Of a stretch of 64,000 bases of DNA, positions 32,801-44,200 are shown in pieces. Positions within the stretch are counted from its first letter, which is position 1. Each line of letters opens with the position of its first letter. The notes under the pieces are model-generated. The model did no database searches, had not been told where the DNA came from, and was given only the letters and a program-made list of their open reading frames with translations. The DNA is from Bidens hawaiensis. Its lineage: Eukaryota > Streptophyta > Magnoliopsida > Asterales > Asteraceae. Both the position numbers and the translations under genes were made by a program. Where the stretch lies: assembly GCA_021521415.1 (NCBI GenBank), contig JAIQDT010005474.1, positions 62,001-126,000 of the forward strand, in the 5' to 3' direction.

Positions 32801-34632
32801 TATCAATCAAACAATCCATAAAACCTAACAATTAACATCATCCCTAGGTAGAACTAACAAGATTAGCCTCTCATACTTTTTGGACAGCCATGAACATTTA
32901 ATAAACACATCATTAAACTCATACAAATCATCTTAACAAACATCCAATGATCAACAATAATCAATAACAAATCAATCTTTCAAGTAATTACAAAACTAGT
33001 TAACAATTAAACAAGAAAATCAAAGTTGATGAACAATGAAATTATTGAAAGGATATTGGATGTTCCTGGGCTGCTCCTTGGCTGTAAACTTGTCGGTGAA
33101 CGATCCCGAGGCTTGTCCTTGCCTTCTTCTTCCTTCCCTAGCCGCCAAACCTTCAAACCCTAGCCGAACAACACTTTTTTTTTTTTCTTTTTCCCTGTTG
33201 TCTGGCCAATCGCAGGTCACCTCCAAGGTTAGGGTATTTTTATCTTTTTTATAATATAATATAATAGTAAACTTGGGCTTTTCCATGATGTAACGGACCG
33301 GGCCTTGAGTTTTTACTTAAAAACGTATGCGTAAAAGGCTCGTAAACTGCTCCAAAAGCTCGGTTTCTTTCTTTCTTTCACCCAAAACCTACAATATGAA
33401 TAAAATTTTGTAAAACCTATCTAAAACAAGTTAAAACACATAAAATGTAATACAAAAACGTAGATAAAAGGTGCGGAAAATACGAGTGTTTTACAACACA
33501 TCAGTACTCCAGTGATGGAAGTACTTGCAGCTGTGGGAGTACCAAATCATCAAAAGGCAAGAAGAAAAAGAAGGGATCAAACAAGAAGAAAGATGAAAAG
33601 AATCCACTATTGCCAAAAATGACTCCCAAGATGAGGAAACATTATGAACAGATGAAAAGAGAGCAGGTGGTATTTGACATCTGGGCTAGACCTCCATCAG
33701 AAGTCAATAAAAAGAATGATGTACCTCAGAAATCTTCATATGATCAAACGCACCCACCAATTTATCTAGTTTTCTCCAATCATGAAGTGTTTGATATTGG
33801 AGATGCGGATTATGTGCCAATGAGGAGATATTCAAAGGAACAAGAAGGAAGCTCTTCAAGAATTCCATCCAAGCTGAAGAAAATTATGTTTGTAAAAGAA
33901 AAGTATCCACAGACACTTGACATTAGTAAGCCCATCAAGATGGATTTCTCTAATTCCTTGTGTACAAAAACTTCTCTAGGTTTTGACTTCCCAAAGCCAA
34001 GTGACAAAATCAAAGACATGAAACTGCTTGAAGACATGGGGAGCTTTGCCAAAGTCTGGTGCAAGAAGTGTGATACCTACGGACATCATACAGATTCTTG
34101 TTTGATTGTTGAGGACACATTTGAAATTCCTGATCTGGTGAGTGGTTTTGATGTGAAGAGTTATAAAGAAATGTGTGAGAAATACTTGAATGGAAACAGA
34201 AGCCCATCTGATAGTGAGGATCAAAAGCTGATTCTAGAAAAGAGGCTCAAGACAATTATGAAGATTAAAGAGAATGAATAAGTGTCAGGCAAGGCTGTGA
34301 AGAACAAAAGGTCAAAAGATAAGGGAAAAGCCAAGATCAGACCTGGTGTTCTAAATGGTGATGAAAAGTTTTTAATGAAACAAGGTTTTGAACCAAAAGG
34401 GTTTCAGTGGAAGACTAAGAAGGAGTTAAATGAATGGAAAGACTATGTGATTGATCAGATTGAGAACAACATTAATTCACCAGTTGTGTCAGTTGGAACA
34501 AACTCGGACTCAGAAGAAGAATGTGAAGTAGTCTACGAATATCCACGACCAATTCCACTTCCAACTCCTGATGAATCTCCAAATGAATCTGATTTGCAAA
34601 CTAATACAGTTTGTGACTCAGAATCTAACTGA
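29867..34632 (+). pseudogene. SIRE-2 gag remnant (split by W1)
   Basis: The first readable part (about 30010-30400) has FEGNTELRDIKKDRLKQQ and FKDGERLKSVLQRF, typical of the copia gag core (UBN2 type). A zinc-knuckle remnant near 30850-30890 reads CYN*QQPGHFSRECN, with a stop replacing the second Cys. A coiled-coil-like region (31177-31820) follows, then W1 interrupts at 31826-33504. Gag resumes at 33505 with a Lys-rich segment, WARPPSEVN, and CKKCDTYGHHTDSC near 34060-34100, a second knuckle-like motif. Stops lie at 30119, 31429, 34279 and elsewhere. The extended gag with extra domains is typical of SIRE elements. Confidence 0.85.
31826..33504. mobile_element. W1: non-coding insertion in SIRE-2 gag (1.68 kb, unclassified)
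   Basis: It interrupts the gag reading between KKKCSEY and SSDGST, flanked by TACT on both sides (31822-31825 and 33505-33508). Its ends are weakly inverted (AGATGTGCGT at left; complement of the right end CTGATGTGTTGT). It contains no credible ORF. A block near 31903-31985 (GGCAAGTGTACCGATC...AGTATCGAA) is also found at 58412-58490. The class is unknown; short inverted ends and a short duplication suggest a non-autonomous DNA element. Confidence 0.6.
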
Positions 34633-34643
34633 TTCTCTTATAT

Positions 34644-35177
34644 GTGTTTGTGCAGGAACAGTCCATGAATTGCAATGATGTATGGTATATGGACAGTGGT
34701 TGTTCCCGGCACATGACCTGTTACAAGGAAGCACTTATCAATTATGAAAGAAAGTATGAAGGTCCAGTTGCTTTTGGGAGTAATGAAAATGGAGGGAAGA
34801 TTGTTGGAAGAGACACACTCACCAATGGCAAGGTATCCTTTGAGAATGTGCTGCATGTTGAAGGACTACAATATAATCTATTCAGCATTTTTCAAGTTTA
34901 TGACAAAGGGTACAAAGTGGCTTTCAATGATGAACACTGCCTAATCCTAATGCCTGAATTTGTGATTCCAACTGAGATGATCATGATGATGGCTCCAAGA
35001 AATGGCAACCTCTATGAGCTTAGAATGAATACTGCTATTTCCAGGGGTGGTTCATGTTTTGTTTCAAAAGCCAATGAAAATGAGACCAAATTGTGGCATA
35101 GGAAGATGTGTCATGTCAATTTGAAGAATAAGAACAAGCTAGTGAAAGGTGAACATGTTGTTGGCCTTCCCACCTAA
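34644..35177 (+). pseudogene. SIRE-2 protease and GAG-pre-integrase
   Basis: WYMDSGCSRHMTC holds the aspartic protease DSG (Asp codon at 34692). FENVLHVEGLQYNLFSIFQ and the GAG-pre-integrase block KLWHRKMCHVN follow, then a stop at 35175. The DSG active site itself is preserved. Confidence 0.9.
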
Positions 35178-36420
35178 GAATTTAAGCTTGAAGAAAAATG
35201 CGCATCTTGCCTAAAAGGAAAAAAACACAAATCCTCTCACAAAAGCAAATTGATAAATAACATTGATGAGGTATTGGAACTGATTCACATGGAACTTTTT
35301 GGTCCAGTGAGTGTTCCAAGTATTGGAAAGAAACGATACTGCCTGGTGACCACAGATGACTACTCAAGATTTACGTGGGTTTACTTCAAGAGTAGCAAGG
35401 ATGAAACCCCGGAGCTGATCAAGACCTATGTGCTAAAGATGGAAAATCAACTTGAAAGGAAAGTTAAGGTCATTAGAAGTGATAATGGGACATAATTCAA
35501 GAATAGTCAAATGGAAGAATTCTGCACTTCTAAGGGGATCTTTCAACAGTACAGTGCTCCAAAAACTCCTGAGCAGAATGGTGTTGTAGAGAGAAGAAAC
35601 AAGACTTTGATTGAAGCTACAAGGACCATGATTGCTGATACAAATCTGCCAGTCACCTTCTGGGCAGAAGCAATCAACACTGCCTGCTATGTGCAGAATA
35701 GGGTCCTACTAAACAAGGCTCAAAATAAGACTCCATATGAGGTTCTCTTCAAAAGAAAACCTTATGTGAAGTTTTTAAAGCCTTTTGGATGCAGATGCTC
35801 ACTTTTGAACACAAAGGACTATCTAAATAAATTCCAGTCAAAATCACTGGAATGTTTCTTTGTGGGCTACTCATCTCATTCAAAAGCTTACAGAGTCTAT
35901 GTGAAGGAGCACATGGTAGTCATTGCATCTTCTGACATCATCTTCAATGAAAACCATTTCAATAATGTTGAAGGAACCAAATGGCTCTTTGATTTGGAGA
36001 AGATGATAAAGGCCTTCAAAATATACAATGAAGACATGGATGACAGCATGTACAGAACAAGTGTTAATGATAAAGGAAAACATAATCAAATTGATCTGGA
36101 CAAACTGTGGTCATCTGTTGCTCCTGAACCAAATGGATTTACATTTGAAAGATGCAGTCAAGGAGCAACTGAAGTTGAGATAAATGGACAAGAAGCTGCA
36201 GTTGAAGTTTCTAATGAAGGACCAAGTGATCTAGAGAGTGAACCTATCCAAAGTCAGCAACCAGTTCAACCTGAAATGACAAATAAATTTGAAGACAGGT
36301 TTCAATCTTTGTTTGACTCTCTCCAAATTGGATCAATGAAGCTTCATCTTCTGCAACTGCTTAAGCTTAAATGGACAATGAAAATGAAGGAAGATCTGAG
36401 ATTGAAGCTAATGACATGAA
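35178..36420 (+). pseudogene. SIRE-2 integrase
   Basis: CASCLKGKKHKSSH completes the HHCC zinc-binding domain. In the catalytic core the first Asp block reads HMELFGPV (Asp to Glu), the second Asp is in RSDNGT followed at once by a stop (about 35494), and the Glu block PEQNGVVERRN is intact. LKPFGCRCSLLN and FFVGYSSHSKAYRVY close the core. The catalytic change and the stop make this copy inactive. Confidence 0.9.
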
Positions 36421-38120
36421 CCTGACTAATCTTGAGACAGAAGTGTCAGCACAACAAATTGTGCAGACTACTTCTGTTGAAAGAAATCATCCTACAGAAA
36501 ACATCATAGGAGACTTGCATGAAAGAGTAACAAGAAGTTCCTCTGAAAAAGCAAACATCTGTCTGTATGCTTGCTTTCTATCCCAAGTTGAACCAAAGAA
36601 CATCAATCAAGCTTTAAAAGACAACAGCTGGGTAGAAGCTATGTAGGAAGAGTTAGCTCAATTCAGAGACTTACATGTATGGGACTTGGTTGAAAAGCCC
36701 AGAGGCAAGTATGCTATTGGAACCAAATGGGTGTTCAGAAACAAGAAGGATGAGAGAGGAATTGTCATTAAAAACAAGGCAAGACTGGTGCCTCTAGGGT
36801 GCTTACAAGAAGGGGTGGACTTTGAAGAAGTATTTGCTCAAGTTGCAAGACTAGAAGCCATCAGAATCTTTCTAGCATATGCAGCATCTATGAACATAAA
36901 AGTCTATCAGTTAGATGTGAAATCTGCATTTTTTAATGGAAAGATATATGAGGAGGTGTATGTGACTCAACCTCCAGGATTTGAAGATCCAATCCATCCT
37001 AACAAGGTGTACAAGCTCAGCAAGGCTTTATATGGACTACATCAAGCTCCAAGAGCATGGTATGATGAGCTATCAAACCACCTGTTAGACAATGGTTTCT
37101 GCAGAGGAGCCATTGACAAGACCCTATTCTACAAAAGATGGAACAAGGATCTGCTGTTGTTGCAAGACTATATAGATGACATCATTTTTGGCTCTACCAA
37201 TGAACAAATATGCAAAGAATTTGAGCAAGTAATGAAGTCTAAATACAAGATGAGTTCAATGGGAGAAATGAACTTCTTCCTTGGACTTCAAGTGCAGCAG
37301 AAGACAGATGGGATCTTTATCAATCAATCAAAATATGTCCAAGAAATTCTTAACAAGTTCAAGTGCCAGGACTACAAGACAGTGTCTACACCAATGGACA
37401 CACATGAGAAGATGGTACCTGATGAGAAGGGGGAGCCGGTGGACCAGCATGAATATAGGGCCAAGATATGATCACTGATGTATCTTACAGCATCTATGCT
37501 AGATATTATGTTTGCTGTGTGTGTCTGTGCAAGATTCCAAGCTAACCCCAAGGTCTCACACATGCTAGCAGTAAAAAGAATTTTCAGATATTTCAAAGGG
37601 AAACCAGATTTGGGGATTTGGTATCCAAAGAACCCCTCTTTTGATTTGATGGCCTGCACAGATAGTGACTATGATGGTTGCAACATGAGTAGAAAATCAA
37701 CCTCAGGAGGCTGCCAGTTTTTAGGGAACAAGTTGATGTCATGGCAATGCAAGAAGCAGACTAAAGTGTCCATCTCAACTGCCGAGGTTGAATACATTGC
37801 TGCATCTGCTTGCTGTGCACAGGTTCGGTGGATTTCGAATCAACTGCTGGATTATGGTCTGAATTTCTTACTTACTCCAATTTTAATTGATAATACTGCT
37901 GCTATGTTCATTGTTAAGAATCCAGTCCAACATTCTAAGACTAAGCACATTGAGATTAGACATCACTTTATTAGGGACTGTAATAAAAAAAGGTCTAATA
38001 GAAATAAAACGGGTAGATACATCTGATAATCTGGTTGATTTATTCACCAAACCATTAGATAAAACTAGGTTTCAATTTCTGTTAAAATGCCTAGGTATGA
38101 TAAATGCTGATGAAATCTGA
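36371..38120 (+). pseudogene. SIRE-2 reverse transcriptase and RNase H
   Basis: NSWVEAM is followed by a stop at 36644-36646, then [37 protein letters not shown] and YIDDIIFGS (catalytic Asp pair kept). A stop at about 37469 precedes SLMYLTASMLDIMF. RNase H motifs are DSDYDGC, SWQCKKQ, STAEVEYIA and KHIEIRHHFIRD. A frameshift near 37990 leads to the C-terminus DLFTKPLDKTRFQF, ending at 38120. Confidence 0.92.
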
Positions 38121-38329
38121 TTGATGATGTGTGCTTGTGTGAGGTGCTTACTGATTATCTATGTTTCTCACTATGAATGTTTGCATGATTTATTGCCTTG
38201 CTTGACTGATTATTTTGTTTGCATGAATCATGTTTGTGACTGTCTCTGTATGAGTAATTATTATGAACTGAATGTTTTGTTTACAGCGCTTAGATATGTG
38301 CATACATGATATATTTTGCGGTCTAAGTA

Positions 38330-40820
38330 TTTCGAGCATGAATCTGCTTGATGCTGTCTGTTGCTCCTCGAGCACAGACAATTCTACCTGAAGAGTTTCT
38401 AAGTACTTCAAGCATAGATAACATGTCTCAGCTGCTCGAGCATAGACATGCTTTGTAAACCTTTCTAAGTATTTCGAGCATGATTCCATGTCTGATGGTA
38501 TGTTTGTTGCTCTTCGAGCACAAGCAAACCACACTTGAGAACTTTCAAGTAATTTGAGCACATAGGAAATATTTTTCTATTCGAGCATGGACATGTCCTG
38601 GAAAGCTTTCTAAGTATTTCTAGCACAAGTCTACTGCTCGAGCACAGTATTAATGTCATGAACTTTCATGAAGTCTCTCGAGCACACTCTCTGAAATGAT
38701 AGATCTGAAGGTTGCTCGATAGATTTTTGAGTATGCTCGAAGGATCTCTGAGCATGCTCGACAGACTTATGTACTCATCTGAGTGATTTATGTTGTCTGA
38801 ATGAATGTGTTTGATATTGTTGGAGTGTGTGCTTATCAAATGTGGTTAAATGAAAACACTGTTTTCAGAATCAATGTTTGAAATGGACTTTCAGAAGAAA
38901 TGGTTTTGAAACTGTAAAATATTTTAATCTAAGCAACACTGTTTTTGGTGATCTCATAAGAGACATGATAAGATTATTCAGTTATAAGCTTTATAAAATC
39001 TTAAAGGTTTTTGGATAGAAATTGTATCCAACCTTTTGGGAAATGATAGTATATTGTTTAAATTCTTAACCAATGGAATATAGACTTAAAGGATCTCTGT
39101 TCAGTAAATTGGCATTTTGCTTTGAGTATCTCTTCATGAGTATAATGACAAATGTGATACAAATATCATAATCATGCTAAGTATGATGTGGTGACTCATT
39201 TGAAGACCAAGGCATGTTACCTTGCACATCTCTCCGAATGATAGGCAGAAAGGCAATTATCCAATCATACACGAGCCTGTTGGTGTTTTGGTCACACAAA
39301 AAACATATTTACAAAGTATCTGAGCAGATATAAAAGTGTAGCTATACAAAAGCTTATCAAAAAGAAAAGAAAGAAAAAGGGAAAATATAGAAAAAGAAAA
39401 TTTCTTCAAAGTAGTATATCAAATAATAATATATCATGACTTAAGGGGCACTAAGGGAACTACAGGGGTGGGACATCCAAATAAGTCCTAAACACCCTGA
39501 ATGTAAGGCATGTAAGTCCGGATGGCGTGTAAGTCCAACGTTCAACCTTATAGTCTGATATCTATATAGATTTTCAAATAAACTGCTTATAAAAACAAAT
39601 TTTGACCAAGGCATCAGGTGATTGAAGTCAGATTGGGGTGATTAGAGAAAGCTAAATAAGCTTTGAGAAGAGATAAGGAACAACCTGAAGTCCAAATTGT
39701 AACCATTCTTCACTTAAGCTTTAATTGAACGTTACGTATATCACAAAGTTTTGATAATCATGCTAAGTGCTATTACCTAATGTCAACCTGAGTTAAATCA
39801 TAATAAGGCTTACTATGAAATGGTGTGAAAGTCATTAAACAATCTGATCCCATGTTGAGATCTTTCTATGAAAATGTTTTCAAATGAATATTCAACTGAA
39901 CTTTGATCTCTTATTTCACCTTAAACTAATTTCTTAGGTCAACTCAACGTTCCGAAATGATTATCTTTTATGCAAAATTGCAATTTGAGCAAAGGATGTG
40001 TGTGAAAATGTCCAGACTGATTGGCATAGGATGTGTTGATTTCACAATCTGAACTGAAAAACATTTAAGTGTTTCGAGCAAAGAAACTTTTCTTGTTTGT
40101 GTGACTACATAGCTTTGAGTATGCTATATGCACTGAGATTCATCTATGTATTTCGATCATGCATCTTATTTTGGAGCACCTGCTATGTCATGAAAACTGA
40201 TGTTATGTGTTTCGAGCATGATTGCATGTTGAGTGGTTAGACCTAAGTTTTTGAGCATAAAGAACTGAAAGATAGGAGACATTAAGTGTTTCGAGCAAAG
40301 TCGTGTGCTAGGCACTTTGGTCTGTGAGTTCGAGCTTAGGAACTAAATAGACATATTTTCTAAGTAATGCGAGCAAACTAGTGTACTAGACCCTTAAGTT
40401 TGAGTGTTCGAGTATAGGCATAGGAAGGATTAAATCTGCTAAGGATTTCGAGCATGAAGGTACTTCGAGCACATTGAGGTGTAGTAATCTAAGTCAGTCG
40501 AGCAAAGGATTTCTAAGTAATGTCGAGCATGATGCATAGTCGAGTAAGGTTCAGCAATGAGTGTGTCTCAAGTATACATGACTAAGTGAATTTTACTAAG
40601 TACTGTCGAGGACACTTCAAGTCGAGCATGATCCTATACTCGAGCAAGTGAAGTAACTTTAATTTACCTTGACGTAGAGCACAAGTGTATTCGAGCAACC
40701 TATCTCGAGTATACTAGTTCTCGAGCATCTTAAACACAAGTATGTCGAGCAAGAATTGTACTATGTACTCGAGTATAGTGGGAGCTAGATGTTATTTTGG
40801 CTATATGCTCGAGCAAGGGA
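38330..40820. repeat. TCGAGCA motif array in the SIRE-2 spacer
   Basis: I count roughly 25-30 CGAGCA or TGCTCG copies, in two clusters (38330-38765 and 40070-40820), usually in the context TTTCGAGCATG or CTCGAGCAC. They are irregularly spaced, about 25-90 bases apart, unlike a tandem satellite. Confidence 0.9.
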
Positions 40821-40899
40821 GGTACATTAAATTTGAAATTAAATGAATATTGTCTGCACTAGACGACAAAAGGAGGTACTGTACTACCCAAACGTTAGG

Positions 40900-40907
40900 T
40901 ATAAAAG
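40900..40907 (+). promoter_or_regulatory. Internal TATA box in the SIRE-2 spacer
   Basis: TATAAAAG in the context GGTATAAAAGGGGG lies 80-90 bases after the last motif copies and 362 bases before the extra-ORF ATG. It is a better TATA box than most chance matches in this AT-rich window. Confidence 0.6.
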
Positions 40908-41057
40908 GGGGACATAGAAACTTTTTAACATATTTTTTCTTCCCTCTCTTAAACCTAATTGCAAACATCTCTTGCTCGTGCATCCCCTGCTTACTCGAAT
41001 ACTCAATTCCTGCTCGAATATACTTTGAAATTAGTCATTAGCTCTGTTTCGACTTCG

Positions 41058-41256
41058 GTAAGATATCGTTATTCGATTATCTTCTCGCCAATTTCGGAAT
41101 TAGGGTTTCTAATTGAATTTCTTTCTAATGGTTTACTTGTTTTTGTAAGTACGCATATTACTACGGAACAAGTTACTGAATACACTACTCTTCTCTAACT
41201 ATTCTCGCTTATTGTTTCTGCTTCTACATGTACTGACGATTCTTTTCTTTTTGCAG
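41058..41256 (+). other. Candidate leader intron upstream of the SIRE-2 extra ORF
   Basis: A donor GTAAGA at 41058 (after ACTTCG) or GTAAGT at 41145 pairs with an acceptor in a strong pyrimidine tract ending TTTTTGCAG at 41256, five bases before the ATG. Intron length would be 199 or 112 bp, normal for plants. It is parallel to the arrangement in SIRE-1. Confidence 0.5.
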
Positions 41257-41261
41257 AACTA

Positions 41262-44200
41262 ATGGCCATGAAATTTGAAAAGAGGCATAATATGTGTGCC
41301 CAATTGGAGGTTAATGACGATAACAGGGAGGTGGAACTTATGATAAACTTCCTGAACAACTCTAACCTGAGGGTTGCCCTGACTGAGAGTTCCACAATCT
41401 ATAGGAACCATATTTCAGATTTTTGAGGCCCGGCTACATACGTGGATGATGTTAACGAGAAGAGGATTGAGGCCTCTGTCCTAAATCACGATATTGAAAT
41501 TACAGAAGTGTCGATAAGAGCAGCATTGAACATGAATGATAATTTTGAAGCTCAACCATCTTACTCAACCCCGAGACTATTGAGAGTCTTTCAGAAAACT
41601 ATGGGTTACGAAGGGGGTGTCAAGGAAGGACAGTTTCAAAAGGGCAGCTTCCCACTAATCTACAGATTCCTAATCCATCATGTCATTCAGTCCTTATCTC
41701 TGAGGAGAGGGACTTGGACACTTTTGAGCAAGGAGCTTGCTACCTTGACAGTCGCTATTCTCTATCAGAAACCATTTAATGTGTCAAGACTCATCTTCAA
41801 TGGTTTGGTATCAAATGCTGAGAAAGATGTGAATCAGAGGTTCCTGATGTATCCAAGGTTCCTGCAGATTCTGATATATAGGTCATTCCCGGACCTTCAA
41901 CATACAGGAGAAGTTTTGAGATTACAAGACCCGAATATTTGTCAACGAATGAAGGATACAAAAAGTAAATTTATTGACAATGTTGATTGGGGTATTCTCC
42001 CATGGCTACTTGTTCCAGCCTTAGGGGCTATTGATGTACCGCTCACTCCGGGTAACAGTGATGATGAAGATAATGGAAGTGAAAATGATGACAATGATGG
42101 TGATGATGATCAAGGTGATGGTGATGGTGATGAGCCTGTGAATGTACAAATTGCTCATGAAGAAGAGCTGGTAGAGCATTTGGGTGGCAATGCTGGTGAA
42201 TGAACCTGTGTTTGACTCAGTTGGCAATGAGATGTCTGTCTTCACTGGTGCAGGATCTGATATTCAAACTGAAAATCAAGAGGGAAATCAAGGACCAGAA
42301 GTTGAGGTGACTGATCCAGTTGATAAACCGGTTGAGGGTCCTAGCAACATGGCTACTGAGCATATAGATGATGATGAATTCATAGACACTGTCATATCAA
42401 ATGTTGCTGACACCATACAGAAAATTACTCCACCAGATTCACCACCTCCCGAAGAATATCGTGATGACAATATCCCTTCCTCACCTGCCACTACTGAACC
42501 TACAGTATCTGACACTGAACAGATTCATGATACACACATTCCTTCACCACTCACATCCCCATTACATGAACCAATCATTTCCTCACCACCTGTTTCCCCA
42601 CAAGCCCAAACTACTCAAGATAAAAATATACTCACACCACCAACCTCACAAACTCAAGATCGAATTACTACTGACATTGCTCAACCTACCCAACCCATCC
42701 CCACAGAACATGAACCATATAAATTACCCTCTCCAGAAACCTCTGAATCTGAACCGTTTTCTGAACCAGCCCTTAGGCCAACTCAAGAAACACCACCATC
42801 GAGCCCTAACATATATGACCTTATCAAGGAGAATGCTGAACTAGAGTCTGAAAATGTGACTTTTAAGGAATAAAAATGCGGTACTGGAGACAAGGAACAA
42901 GGCACTGGAGGCTACATTGCAAGAGGCATTATTGAGAATTCAAACCCTAGAGGGGCACTCTGAGGTTAAGAAGACCTCAGATGCACCAAAACAGGGGGAG
43001 AATGTAGAAGAAGATGAAGGCCTAAAACTGATTGTAAACTTATATGCCAATTCAAATGAGGAAAATGAGGATGAAGTTGTTGGAACATCTAATATACCTG
43101 AAATGATAAATCCAGAAGTCGTTGAAGGAGATATTCAAGTTGAGGGGGAGTCAGGAGAGAAGGAGATTGAAGTACAAGAAGAGACCCCTGAACAACTTGC
43201 CCAGAGACAAATCAAAGGCAAAGGGGTGGCTCTATCTGAGGAAGAACTTCATCCGATAACAACCTATAATGACAAATCTGGTGATGAGATTTTAGAAAAG
43301 GACAATGTTGTGGATCCTGACATTGCAGAAGTGGAGTCTGTCAACACTGTGATATAAATGATAAATCAGGAAAGACAGAGGGTGGTGGTAGAGGAAGAAG
43401 AAGAGGAAATTGACCAGGAAGTTCTTGAAGCACTGATGGAAATGAGGAGAAAGGAGGAGGAAGAAGAGAGGTTAAAGAGAGAAGCTGATGAAGCAATTAG
43501 GGCAACTTTGGAGGCATTAAAAGCAACACAAACTAATGAACAAACTCCAAGTGCACAAAGAAATGATGAACATGAGCCCATACTATCTGAGCCAGTAATA
43601 ACTGAACTTGAAACTGAAGAACCTAAAACAGAAACACCAAAAGAACAAGAGCTCGGTTTAGGTCCAGTCAATCAAGAAGAGGATGAGACAATTGAAATAT
43701 CTGCAAGCTCAATGGTGAAGTTAGTCATAATGAAAGATCTTATAGACATCCTGAACAAACCAGAAGGGCATCATCCTGAGATTGTAGAAGCTGCGAAAAA
43801 GGCACAGAATGATTTTCTTAACCTAAGCAAAAATTCGAAACCAGTGGTTGAAGAGCTAGTGGAAACTACTAAACCAATCATACATGAAGTCACTGAAGAA
43901 AATGAAGATACTCCTGTTAAAGAAGCAACAGTTGAAGAGATCTTTGATAAATAACCTGCAACACAAACCGATGAACCTACAATTACAGAAACTGATGGCG
44001 ATGAAGTGCAAAAGACTGTGAATGAAGAACCGATTATCACTGAGCCTACAGAACCTGAAACTGAAGCAGGAGACTCTCCAAAACGAAAAGAAACAGCTGA
44101 ACTTGTTACACCCAAGCACAAAAGACAAAAATCAATAAATGTGAAAGTGCACAGGAGAAGGTAAGCAAAATCTGTGGATGTGGAAGGAGATCAATCAGTA

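Larger units (their letters stand above)
38121..41261 (+). other. SIRE-2 spacer between pol and the extra ORF
   Basis: There is no coding sequence. It holds two TCGAGCA array blocks (38330-38765 and 40070-40820), two blocks conserved with SIRE-1 (39224-39290 and 39607-39745), a TATA box (40900-40907) and a candidate leader intron ending at 41256. Confidence 0.85.

Noticed and set aside
38330..40820. Repeats with intervening unique sequence suggestive of a CRISPR array
   Set aside because: The repeat is 6-7 bases, spacing is irregular, both orientations occur, and the context is a plant retrotransposon.
42401..42844. 147-codon overlapping ORF rich in His/Pro/Leu
   Set aside because: Shadow frame of the Pro/Ser-rich middle of the SIRE-2 extra ORF.
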